Below are positions 35,985 through 45,969 of a stretch of 64,000 nt of DNA, piece by piece (the stretch's first letter is position 1; each line of letters begins with the position of its first letter). The notes beneath the pieces are model-generated. The model saw only the letters and a program-made list of their open reading frames with translations, was not told the DNA's origin and searched no databases. Source of the DNA: Atriophallophorus winterbourni (lineage: Eukaryota; Platyhelminthes; Trematoda; Plagiorchiida; Microphallidae). The position numbers and the translations under genes are program-made. The stretch is from NCBI GenBank assembly GCA_013407085.1, contig JACCGJ010005168.1, forward strand, positions 1 to 64,000. The letters run 5' to 3'.

Positions 35985-37075
35985 AAATATTACCACCAAA
36001 TGCACGACCTCTCACATCCTAGTATTCGCGCTAATAGAAAGTTAATCTCTGACCGTTTCGTGTGGCCAAAAATGAATCACGACATTTCAAGTTGGTCGCG
36101 TGCATGCATTCATTGTCAACGTGCGAAAGTTCAGCGTCACACTATCTTACCTTATGCTAATTTTACAGCACCAGAAGAAACATTTAGCCGTATTCATCTC
36201 GATTTAGTTGGACCGCTGCCATCGGCACGTAATCATTCTTACATCTTAACATGTGTTGACAGATTTACGCGATGGTCTGTCGCAGAGGCTTTGAAAGACA
36301 TTGAAGCAAAGACGGTTGCCGAAGCATTAATCGAATCTTGGATATCCCAATTCGGCGTTCCTTCAGTCATTACAACTGACCGTGGTTCCGAATTTCAATC
36401 AGCACTCTTTTGAGAGTTCAACCAACTGCTGAGCACCGACCACATTCGCACCACAGCCTATCATCCTTGCGCGAATGGTCTAGTGGAGCGCTTTCATCGA
36501 CAATTGAAAGCTGCCCTTATTGCTCACGGGAATACATAAAATTGGTCAGTCTCATTACCGCTTGTCATGTTACGATTAAGAACGGTAGTGAAAGAAGATA
36601 TCGGGTGTTCAACAGCAGAACTAGTTTATGGCACAACACTGCGGTTACCGGGTGAAATGGTCAGTGGCTCTCGTTAACACGACTTCAAACCAACTAGTCA
36701 GTACATCGAAGATCTTAAGCGCCACATGCGGACATTGCGTTATCACCAACCAAGGAAATCGCATCGCGATAAGCAAGTGCATGGAGACCTCCAAACATGC
36801 GAGTTTGTCTTCGTTAGGGTCGACAGTGAAAAGAATCCCTTGATGCCACCTTACATCGGTCCTTACCGAGTATTTGAACGTCATCCGAAATACTTCAAGA
36901 TAGATAAAAACGAAACTCCTGACATCATTAACATTGATCGCCTAAAGGTCGCCTATGTGCAACCCTCGCCGTCAAGCTCAAACCGAAGCTTACGAAACAC
37001 TGAAAGCTCAAATCGAGATGTTGTCAATATACCCACTTGTATCCCACAAAATGCTTCCGACATACAATCTTGACT
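35985..37075 (+). pseudogene. Orphan Ty3/Gypsy integrase
   Basis: The zinc-binding HHCC region ([12 protein letters not shown], then [11 protein letters not shown]) and the DDE core are visible: [35 protein letters not shown] and, in the same frame after a stop, HIRTTAYHPCANGLVERFHR with the catalytic Glu. TGA at 36411-36413 and a later stop near 36538 interrupt it. Frameshifts lead to a C-terminus with MPPYIGPYRVFERHPKYFKI and NIDRLKVAYVQP. There is no RT in front of it. It is of the general type expected for the integrase missing from the element at 46780-50327. Confidence 0.85.
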
Positions 37076-37129
37076 GGTCCACTACATCTTCAATTTATTA
37101 TTATCAACAATATATCCTATGCAAATGTT

Positions 37130-37215
37130 ACTTTTAGTTCAGTTTAATTCAGTTCAATTTGCACAAAACAAATTGTGAGTGAGTCGCCAACGAGCATCCA
37201 GATTTATTACGCTGG
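37130..37215 (-). mobile_element. Family A or B LINE 3' tail fragment
   Basis: The minus strand resembles the last 80 bp of the A and B families: a GCTCGTTGGCGACTCACT-type block, then TTTGTGCAAATTGAACTGAA. Only the extreme 3' end is present. Confidence 0.55.
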
Positions 37216-38739
37216 TATGTCACAGAAAACAGTTTGCAACTTTAAACAATATATTCACTTATTTCCTTTGTTATGATAGTAATCTGTAATCTGAGGAAAA
37301 GAAAATTAATAAAGCATGTTCATGTAATGTACTAGCTTGCAAAAACATTTTTGTATCTTTGATCAGTATTAGGAAATCTTAGATAACGATAATTTAAAGT
37401 TAATATATCCATTGATTTATGAAAAATTGTGTTTGGTATCACATTAGATTAAGTTTATTGGGTTTATTAATTATATATAGTGACATCAAAATTCAATGTA
37501 AATGCCAAACTTTGAAATACAATTGAAGAAGAACGCATATATTCATCAACCGTAAGGAGGAATACACATAAGTATTCCTTTGAACTATCGATGCGCATTT
37601 TCGGAGTTCAAACCACTTTCTCTCTTTATTTCTTCTGCGATTTACGTTAATGTAATATAGTTTATCAGAAAAAATATGAAATAGAATTTATATCTCGAAA
37701 TCATGCAAGCAGCGACCAGTTTGAAAGGTGTAGTTCTCATGTATTGACACATGTTAAATTGAGTAAATATATATACCTGATTAATACAAAATGACAAATG
37801 GCATCATAATGGTTAACTTCCGTGTTGAAAGTCATTCGGAATGAGGTGTCTGTAATCAACTCATACTAAACCGGTTTAAATCTTGTAACGCATGCGTAAT
37901 GTTCTTCTTATTCGTTCGTGTGTGTTTGCAATCGGTTCTGCTGACTCCTCAGTGACTTCTAATTCAGTCGATGGATAAAAAATTTGTTCAACTATATATT
38001 TTAGTGAAATCCTGTATTTTAGGCGTGATTTTATGTGGCTACGTTCAGCGGATCCAGATATTTGTTTAATAAACTGCAGGTTCAAGTTGCTCCATACTGG
38101 ATGATTTCTAAGGATTTTGGGTAGAATCTCTGTCTTAGTGAACATTCTGTATCATGTTTTATGATGAGTATAAACAACCCAGTAAGCGGAATGCCTGGCA
38201 ATACTTTTTATACGGCTGATTCTCAAAATACCCGTAAAAGCCTTCTTGTAGTGATTTAGAAATGACAGTACTATCCAGCATCTTCAAGCGTCCTCGGACA
38301 TTGACAAGTGTAACTCTTGTTCTGTAAACTCTTGTAGCATTTTGTCATTCACTAAGTTTAGTTAGAGGTGCTTTGGTAAATTCGACATTTTTTACTTGAT
38401 CTTTGTAATGTAATCTTATGTCAGTGTCGGATTCCGACTTCGATAGAACATCAGTTTGCAAGTTATATTCCTGGAGGGACTGCAACAGATGATCCGTAGA
38501 CGCATTATGGTTGTGATTTTCCCATTTTGGTGACTAAAACGTCACTCCATTTTCTGGCTGTGGATGTTTTGTAGTAGACTATTAATCTTTTGTATAGAGT
38601 GGCAACTGTTTATTTTTAGAGATGCCTTTGCATGAAATACCTCTTCAAATATCTTATTTTGTTGGCTGAGAAATTAGTCTATGAATACCAGTGATAGTGA
38701 CGTGCGCTTATATGTAAAACGATGCATCCTTTATTTTGT
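37216..38739. other. No gene assigned; possible degraded coding sequence on the minus strand
   Basis: Minus-strand frames such as the 89-codon one at 37876-38145, and stretches near 38290-38480, have protein-like composition but match no family I can name. They could be gag-like sequence downstream of the LTR-like block at 38740-39080. Treated as unresolved. Confidence 0.3.
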
Positions 38740-39080
38740 TATGTCTGAATGTAGTGCTGATTCTTGTATCTTTGTGGTGAGCTTTTGCATGAGAGCATCA
38801 AAAAGCTTCAGTTGACGTTCTTCAGTTCGTCGGAGGTAACGAATGGTTTCTTCTTTTGGGTACATCCTCGTTGCCAATTGTTATGTCTGTGTGTGCCACT
38901 GGGCCGGTTGTTGGTAAGCTAGAACCACATCAGTAAGTGAACACGGGCATTGACCAAACGGATGAATATCACACTGACGATCAATATTTATTGATGAATA
39001 ATCGGAAGAAGAATGATTACTGCTCAATGCGACGCATGCGATGGAACGCGCGTTTATAGCTCCGCAGCACCAATTTTTAT
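38740..39080 (-). mobile_element. Probable Gypsy LTR end with primer-binding site and gag start
   Basis: On the minus strand a stretch with TATAAACGCGC and AATAAA signals ends in GACATAACA. It is followed directly by ATTGGCAACGAGGATG, which looks like a tRNA primer-binding site of the TTGGC-GAGGATG type common next to Gypsy 5' LTRs. A Met follows at once and opens a short frame (MYPKEETIRYLRRTEERQLK) with a gag-like charged N-terminus. The other LTR was not found. Confidence 0.45.
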
Positions 39081-40164
39081 TATCAATTAAGATCGCCTAT
39101 ATTCACAACTTGTCTCGTGAATGCATTACTGTTTATCTTCACATATCGATCTCATGCAGTCTAATTTCATATCATAAGATGAATTGCAAGGTATTTTAGA
39201 AAATAGTGGGCGTTCTTTTACGACATACCGAGAATAAAAAATCTGGACTCTCGATCAGGTACTGTGTCACAAAATATACCAGAGTACAACTTTCACGATT
39301 TGTCACAACGAGCTCTAAAATGGAGCTTCCAGTAAATAATACCATAGCCTTCGTTTCTTTGAGTCTAGCAGTGAATAATTTATTGGCCCAATCGTTTAAA
39401 TTAATAAGATGATTCGCCACCACGAATTGGGCTAGAAAAGGGCCATGTTTGTGAGAAAAACAAATAAATAAAGCGAATATGTTATTCTTCCGAATGTTAA
39501 ATACAGCTCAAAATGCAGTTTGTGTTGAATGAAAACGTACGTTTGGCGTGTTAGGCATTGAAAGCTCCATAGTAAAGTTTAATGTAAAATAACGGAAGAA
39601 TATTACTCTTTTACTCGCACAAATGTTAACTTATGATCACTTGAAAAATTTCTTTGTAAACTGGAGTGAATTGAAGTGATCTTACGATGTACAACATACA
39701 CCGAAGATATCGACTCTAAACTTAAGTGAACTTTGTAATTTTGAACGCTTTTCAACGAAAACGAAATTATGGTTGCTTTATTAGATTTTCTGACAGATGC
39801 AGTGTTGCGCAACTTCACATTTAACTTGAACTTAAACTAACATAAATTTACCGAGTTTAATTTACGTGGATTCGGGTGGATGATAGTGGAATTGTTCGAT
39901 TTGATATGAAATCAGAGAAATTCTAGTGGTACACTAGAATCGAGCAAACAAAGGATACTGAGATGCTCAGCACAGTTCATATTATATGCTTCGATAGTCA
40001 AATAATGCGATTCGTTTCAGGAAATGCTGTGTTGTTAGCATCAAAGTTAAAGGTGATGCTGTTTAATTTTCATCAGTTTGGATGACATTAATAATCCAAA
40101 TCGGCTGTCACATGCAATGCTCCATCTTCCGTTAGATTCCTCATCAATCAAGCAAACATGGGGT
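39081..40164. other. No gene recognised
   Basis: AT-rich sequence with no supportable feature. Confidence 0.4.
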
Positions 40165-41033
40165 TAGTTCCCTCTGCTTTAAGTGGTAGGACAGATTTTC
40201 CACTGCAGCTCAGCCTGCATGTGAGGTACGTTTTCGGTTAAAATAAATGTTCTCGAGCGGAAAACCTGATGTATTTCAAGAACATTAAAAGTCATTAGGT
40301 TGGCATCATATTGGATATTGTGTCCAAGCATGATGCTTTCCCTACAACAGAGGCATTTTTCAACTTGAGCGAGTATGTTGTCTCGCATTATTGATTTTCA
40401 TCTACCTACCTTAATCTACACGCCTTAAGTCTCTAGAGGTCAACTCTCTCAGGCGTCGTCGTTTAAGGTGGAACGATCTCGAAGTGTTAATCGGTGTCCA
40501 ACAAACGACTTCTTTACCTTATATTCCGGGCTGGACACCCGTGGGTATTCACTTCAACCTGCTAAATGCGACTTCCTAAAACACTTTTTAGCCTTTATGT
40601 GATAATGTCTCGAAAATATCTCTCGAATAAATTATGTCCTGTAGTTTAGTTACGAGTTTAAAGTGTCTTTGCAACGCAAATGGGGTAAGTTATTTCCTGA
40701 AAAATTCCCGCAGTTGCTATCCAAGATTAGGTAGATGAACTTCACAAGCGGTATCTAGTAAAGAAAGTACATGATGATATTTCTGTCTTTATACACGATA
40801 TTATCGGCTGCCCTCTTACCGTGATGTTGAAGAGAAATTTTTTATCTTTTTCCAGCAACAGTTATTACGAGTTGCACCCTAAAGATATTCCGTAAAATCA
40901 CTCCGTATTACCATCATCAAAGGTTTTGAAAGGATAAAATGTATAACGCTTTCTGCAGCTTTCCACCGAAAAAATCTAGACTCTAGATTGGCTCGTAAGC
41001 CACTTAGTGTTCTGTGCAAACTGAACTGAATTA
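40165..41033 (+). mobile_element. Family A LINE, old 5'-truncated copy
   Basis: DNA similarity to the thumb and C-terminus of family A runs from about 40165, despite many indels. Examples are GATATTGTGTCCA at 40312-40324 and GGCGTCGTCGTTTAAG at 40452-40467. The hairpin is recognisable at 40813-40834 with one lost pair. The terminal module ends in AAACTGAACTGAA at about 41018-41030. No readable protein remains. Confidence 0.7.
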
Positions 41034-41502
41034 GAAAAAATTAAAAGATATACTTCTGCATAATTTTCAATTTCACGACATCTTGCTTATTTAATTGTAA
41101 ACTCTAATTAATATAAACTGAAATTGACATGCTATACGCTGAATCTACAACGATAAACATTTCAACCAGAGTCAGTGGTCCATCAAATTCCAAATTGACT
41201 TGAACTGAACTTGCGCGGTATATTCAACCTGATATTGTTTAGCGATTGAGGTAAAGCTTCAGTTTACCACAAGCACAATGATAACACACACACCAAATGA
41301 GAATTCCGGAAGTCTGAATACAAAGGTGTATGAAATGATCCACAGCCGTAGCTGATAAGTCACGCAGTACAACAGAATGTTGTGGACAAGTCCTGTGGTT
41401 GTATTGTTCAATTTTCGCGCGGTGTTCGAAATTTTGCAATTTCTAGTGCTGTGCGATTTTATACTCGATTTCGACTCAATTGACTCCCAGTTATAACCTC
41501 AA
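41034..41502. other. Upstream region of LINE P3
   Basis: Sequence between a LINE tail and the ORF1 start of P3; part of it is probably the P3 5' UTR. A TTGCGCGGTA block at 41212-41221 is also found at 54367-54376, directly after another LINE tail, so it may mark the start of an element or a preferred site. Confidence 0.4.
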
Positions 41503-42843
41503 ATGCCTGCCATTTCGAGCTGTTCTTGCCCAGTGTGTGGCTCTCGTGTCGCACCTATAACGAAGTCTATCACTTGCTCTTTGTGTTGCACGAAAACGCA
41601 TCTATCTTGTGAACCTCGTCTTACGGAATTAGAAACTGCAGTAATACGGTCACAGGTATCTTCTTCTCTGAAATACATTTGCCCGACATGCCTTCCTGAT
41701 TTTGAATCTCTGCAGAATAATGTCGAATCTACTCTGCTGATAAGTCCTATGCGTACCTCACATATTACTCCACAGTTGTCCTCAACACCAGCTCGACCCG
41801 AAAGTGCAACTTCCCGTCAAACAGTCGATAATAGGATTTCTAAATTTGAATCTGATGTCCGCCGTATTCTGGCAGAACTCGCCTCTCTGCGCCGGCAACA
41901 AGATCAGCCTGTAATTCCTGATGTTGAATGTAACCCTGGGTGCACACTCTCCCCTCTGTTATACCTTCCACTGAAAGACCCGGTTACTGCAACTACCTCA
42001 AAGAAAAAGCAGTCAAACACCTCTCCGCCAAAAGTCAAAAACGCGCGTCCTCACACATTCTCCGTCATTTGTACCAATGTACCTGGGTCAACATGTACAC
42101 AGTTCAAAAGTAAACGTGAACATGATCTACAACAGTGGATTGACGTGTGTTCGAAAATAAAAATCTCAGCCATAGATCCCTCGGGTATAACACGATTAAC
42201 CCGACATCCATCTTCCCCCCATGCCGATAAAGCCCGTCTCTTACGTATTGACTTGCAAACGAGTGAACAAGCTGAAGAAGTTGTATTGTCTGCCTATTTA
42301 CTCCACGGTGAATCTAGTATTATCCGGATCTTCCCGAACGTTCTATGGACTGAGCGCCAAAAGAACCGTGATTCTAAATCCACGCACCGAGAGCCATCAG
42401 CTATCATCATTCGTGGTGTAGCAGAAAGCGAATGTTCGAACGATCTTGATAAGAAACAGCATGATTACGATCAGTGGCGTTTCCTACATAGTCACATGGA
42501 GTGTACTGATATAACCACAACCGCTATTTACCGTCTTCCTCGTTCAGGTACATACTCTGGTAATTCTACCCGCTTAATGAAGGTTTGTTTTCTACATCCC
42601 GATATGGTAAATTCTGCGTTAAGTGCTTGGCGTGCAACTCGTAGATATGCTCCACCTAATGTTCGACTATATTCCGACAATCCACGCCGTAATCCTATAC
42701 CGACCGTTGTATCCAGATTGCCCAACACGGGCACCGAGAGTGACTCACTCGTCAATCCTAAAGTGACAAATCTACCACCCGCATCTACTGACGTATCAAA
42801 AAACCTGAACCAGCCGGTCTTGTCCCGACCGGCTCAGATGTAA
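41503..42843 (+). CDS. LINE P3 ORF1: PHD-like finger and two RRM-like modules
   Basis: An uninterrupted 446-codon frame. The zinc ligands are C9, C12, C25, C28, H33, C36, C60 and C63. A Ser/Thr/Pro-rich linker with a short basic segment (RRILAELASLRRQQ, possible coiled coil) follows. The C-terminal half has two related modules, residues about 187-281 (VICTNVPGS, LQQWIDVCSKI, RLLRIDLQT, IIRIFPNV) and about 300-392 (IIIRGVAES, YDQWRFLH, RLMKVCFLHP, NVRLYSD). ORF1 proteins of this type bind the element RNA; RRM-like folding is inferred from pattern only. The start is the first Met and places the finger at the N-terminus, as in P1. Confidence 0.88.
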   Translation: MPAISSCSCPVCGSRVAPITKSITCSLCCTKTHLSCEPRLTELETAVIRSQVSSSLKYICPTCLPDFESLQNNVESTLLISPMRTSHITPQLSSTPARPESATSRQTVDNRISKFESDVRRILAELASLRRQQDQPVIPDVECNPGCTLSPLLYLPLKDPVTATTSKKKQSNTSPPKVKNARPHTFSVICTNVPGSTCTQFKSKREHDLQQWIDVCSKIKISAIDPSGITRLTRHPSSPHADKARLLRIDLQTSEQAEEVVLSAYLLHGESSIIRIFPNVLWTERQKNRDSKSTHREPSAIIIRGVAESECSNDLDKKQHDYDQWRFLHSHMECTDITTTAIYRLPRSGTYSGNSTRLMKVCFLHPDMVNSALSAWRATRRYAPPNVRLYSDNPRRNPIPTVVSRLPNTGTESDSLVNPKVTNLPPASTDVSKNLNQPVLSRPAQM

Positions 42844-43577
42844 ATCATCCTTCACTTATTCTGCGGAAGTCCTTGAAATGTGGCTACACTAATGCTCAAG
42901 GCCTTTTTAGTAAAATTAACGAACTCAGACTACGTACTTCCGCTTGCCCGTATGACATTCTTGCCTTCACAGAAACTTGGTTGAGTGATTGCTACCTCGA
43001 CAGTGAGAATGAGCTGACTAACATGACTGTCCTCCGGTCAGATCGGCCTACAGCTGGAGGAGGTGTAGCTCTTTACACCCGATCATCATTACACTGCTCA
43101 GTATTAGATGATTTTCAATCTTCCGACGCTCTTACCTGTGTTCTGCAACTATCCGTTCATTCAACGTTACTGATTGTTCTCATCTACCGTCAACCCAATA
43201 GCTCAGCGGCTTGCGACATGCAATTGCTGACAGATCTGACCCGCTTACAGCATCTGCAAAGCTTATGCACCGTTACCAAAGAAGTTTCTATCAAAAGTCG
43301 AGGTTTTACTCCAATTCGTAGTCGCACTCGAAAATGGATGCGGGAAAGAAATATTGAATGGGCTACCTATCTCAGTATGCCAACTCCTGCGAACTGGGAG
43401 CGCTATCAAAAGCTTCGTAACAAAGTCAATTCGCTAGTTCGCGATGACAAACTCGCTTACCAGTACAGACTAACGAGCTCTTTTGCCATCAATCCCAAAC
43501 GGTTATTTAGTTATGTGAACCGCTTGAGGTATGTTAAACCTGGAGTTACGATCCTTGAGACTCCACAGGCCTTTTGA
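42792..43577 (+). pseudogene. LINE P3 ORF2, endonuclease with internal deletion, and linker
   Basis: The frame is open from 42792, overlapping the end of ORF1 by about 50 bp, and has no ATG before the domain: the conserved part begins LKCGYTNAQGLFSK near 42873. FTETWLSD, GGGVALYTRSS and LIVLIYRQPNSS are present. Then the sequence jumps from a LLTDLTRLQHLQS segment at about 43255 into the linker, so the GDFN and SDH catalytic blocks are missing. The deletion keeps the frame. The linker (RSRTRKWMRERNIEWATYL) ends in a 1-bp shift near 43560. Confidence 0.85.
42812..42834 (+). promoter_or_regulatory. Hairpin just before the ORF1 stop codon of LINE P3
   Basis: Perfect 8-bp arms AGCCGGTC and GACCGGCT flank the 7-nt loop TTGTCCC, and the ORF1 stop TAA follows 6 nt later. 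P1 has a counterpart at 3516-3538 with the same arm and loop sizes. One stem pair is T-A here and C-G in P1. Confidence 0.6.
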
Positions 43578-45210
43578 CCCGGATGCTGCAGCTGCGGCTG
43601 AGGCTCTGAAAGCTCATTTTGCCTCATTTTTTCAATCTTCTTCGGGCAACATCACGATTCCTGTAAATTCATCCCCATCCCATTCCACTTTATGTGACAT
43701 CGAATTTACACCCACAGTTATATATCATAAACTAAAAAACTTACGGCCCACCAGTTCCGCTGGACCAGACGGTTTCCATTCCCGAACCCTACGCGAATGT
43801 GCCTCCTCTCTCTGTTATCCCCTGGCTAATCTTTTCACGCACCTTTTTGCTAACGGCTGTGTCCCACTTGACTGGAAGTGTGGATCTATCTCTCTCATCT
43901 ATAAAAGCGGCTCTCGATCTCTCGTGTCTAATTACCGACCGATAACATTACTCTCTGTTGTATCGAAACTTACGGAATCTATTATCAGTGACTTTCTGAT
44001 CCAGTTCATTGAAGGACTACACCTTCTGTCTGATTCGCAACACGGTTTCCGTCCCCGGAGATCATGTGTGACAAACCTGATGCTCGCACGTGACCACTAG
44101 ACATCCGAAGTCGACAAAGGACGTGACATTCACCTAGTATACTTAGATTTCTCGAAAGCTTTCGACAGAGTCAACCATCGAATCTTGCTCCGCAAATTAT
44201 GTTCTCTAGGGATTGCAGGTCAGTTGCTTCAGTGGCTTGAGAGTTATTTATCAGATCGCCGCGCATGCGTCCGCGTCGATGGATGTCTCTCTTCAAGTTT
44301 CAGCATTTCCAGCGGTGTCCCTCAAGGCTCTGTACTCGGGCCAACCCTATTCCTATCCTTCATTGATGATGTCGTTCAAGCCATTGATTCCCACACGCTC
44401 ATGTATGCCGACGACATGAAACTCTGGAGAGTCATCACATGTCAACACGACATCGATCAACTACAGGACGACCTCAATTCGCTTTATGTGTGGTCACTCG
44501 AAAATTGCTTACCGTTCAATACAGAGAAATGCCGCGTCCTTTCAACGCGTACAAACTCTAGCCCAAGCTATTACCTGGGATTACACCCAATTGAGACGAC
44601 TTCCTCAGAAAGGGACTTAGGCATTATCGTGCAGTCCAACATGTCAGTCTCGGCGACGTGCCTGAGAGCAGCCAATAAAGCAAACGCCATGCTTGGTCTT
44701 CTCAAACGTGTTTTTCGCAGATTTGAACATCAATGTTTGTCGCTTTTGCTCAAAACATTCATCCGTCCACATCTCGAATACGCCGTTCAAGTTTGGTGCC
44801 CGTGGTTACTGAAGGACCAAAGCCTTCTTGAGGCTCCCCAGCGACGCACCACAAAACTTGTCAGAGGTCTGGCCACGTATGCTTATCCTGAACGTCTTCG
44901 CTCCCTCAATCTCTTTTCAGTGAAATACAGAAGGCTCCGTGGTGACCTCATTCTCACCTACCGAATCCTCTCATCCACTGATCACCCTTGTAAACACATT
45001 CTCGTCCTTAATCGTGAAACTTCACATCTTCGTGGCCATTCACTCAAACTTTCATATCAACACTCACGCCTCAACTGTCGCAGGCATTTCTTTTCCTCCG
45101 GATATGTACTCACTGGAATAGTCTACCCCAGGAAGTCGTATCCGCAACGTCCGTAGAGGTTTTTAAACGGAGTCTGGACGCTCATTTAAATGATCTCCAC
45201 AACAACATAC
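43531..45210 (+). pseudogene. LINE P3 ORF2, reverse transcriptase and C-terminal domain
   Basis: RT blocks: SSAGPDGFHSRTLRE, SNYRPITLLSVVSK, QHGFRPRRSCVTNLMLARDH, a TAG at 44098-44100 where Trp is expected, then YLDFSKAFDRVNH, SGVPQGSVLGPTLF, MYADDMKLWR (catalytic YADD), FIRPHLEYAVQVWCPWL and TKLVRGL. The C-terminus shows LRGDLILTYRILS and LRGHSLKLSYQHSRLNC. A shift near 45100 puts the final LPQEV-type segment in another frame. Apart from these lesions it aligns throughout with P1. Confidence 0.9.
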
Positions 45211-45561
45211 CTTGAGGCCTTGTCTGTCCGATTGCTGTTGTTCTCGGATCAGCACTGATCCACTACACCGCATCGCGTACTAGCTTCATTTTTTTCAGGT
45301 ACGTTGTCCTCCTTGCCTTACTACTCCGTTCATTCCCTTCCTAACCACCTGTCAGTTTTACTTGTTTCCAGGTCTAACGCCACCCCGATGCCTCCGTATT
45401 CTCCTGCTACCGCCTCGCAATATAAGGAAGGCGCAATTCCAAAGCGAGTGTGGCCCGCTATAAGGCCTCCCCGTCCCCGAACAGATGACACTCACAATTT
45501 TATTTCCACCACACTGTACATACCAACCTGTGGTTATTTTCAAGCTATGCTTTTACACCAC
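45211..45561 (+). other. 3' UTR of LINE P3
   Basis: Non-coding stretch between the end of ORF2 and the 8-mer tail; no internal feature recognised. Confidence 0.55.
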
Positions 45562-45589
45562 AATGAACCATTGAACCATTGAACCATTG
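45562..45589 (+). repeat. 3'-terminal 8-mer array of LINE P3
   Basis: About three and a half copies of ATTGAACC mark the 3' end. The unit differs from that of P1 (GATCAATA) but has the same length. Confidence 0.85.
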
Positions 45590-45599
45590 GTTGAGCACT

Positions 45600-45966
45600 T
45601 ATGAATCTTACCAGGTGCTCCTACGGCCTTGAACTTCAAACCCAGAAACTTTGGACTGACTAAGTTAAAATTTTAGCTAAAGTCTAATTTGAAAAACTCA
45701 ACTGATCGCCTTCGTCATGTCCTAAAAATTTTATATTTCCAAAGATCAGTAGATCAGATAGACACTAACTTTCTTTAAGAAGGCCAAGTTGAGCAGTGCT
45801 GAATAACAAACTTTGCCAGATGTGTCTGCACGATGGATCTATAATAAGTTGCCCTAATGCTTTGAATAAAACAACTGTCAAACTTACTGATCGATGTATC
45901 TTTTAACGTGTTTGTGCAACCTTCATAAGAAATGGGCACGGCAATAAATTTTGATTTCGATTTTGA
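45600..45966 (+). mobile_element. Short CR1-like 3' fragment with TTTTGA/TTTCGA tail
   Basis: WIYNKLP near 45835 recalls the C-terminal W-N-x-LP motif of CR1 ORF2. The segment ends with AATAAATTTTGATTTCG and further TTTTGA repeats at about 45942-45964. Little else survives. Confidence 0.45.
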
Positions 45967-45969
45967 TTT

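Larger units (their letters stand above)
41503..45589 (+). mobile_element. CR1-type LINE with PHD-finger ORF1 (copy P3)
   Basis: It has the same two-ORF plan as P1 on the other strand. ORF1 is intact. ORF2 lacks the central endonuclease through deletion and has a TAG codon and two frameshifts. The 3' UTR ends with three and a half copies of ATTGAACC at 45562-45589. Intact ORF1 suggests a younger copy than P1, or at least less damage in that half. Confidence 0.92.
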
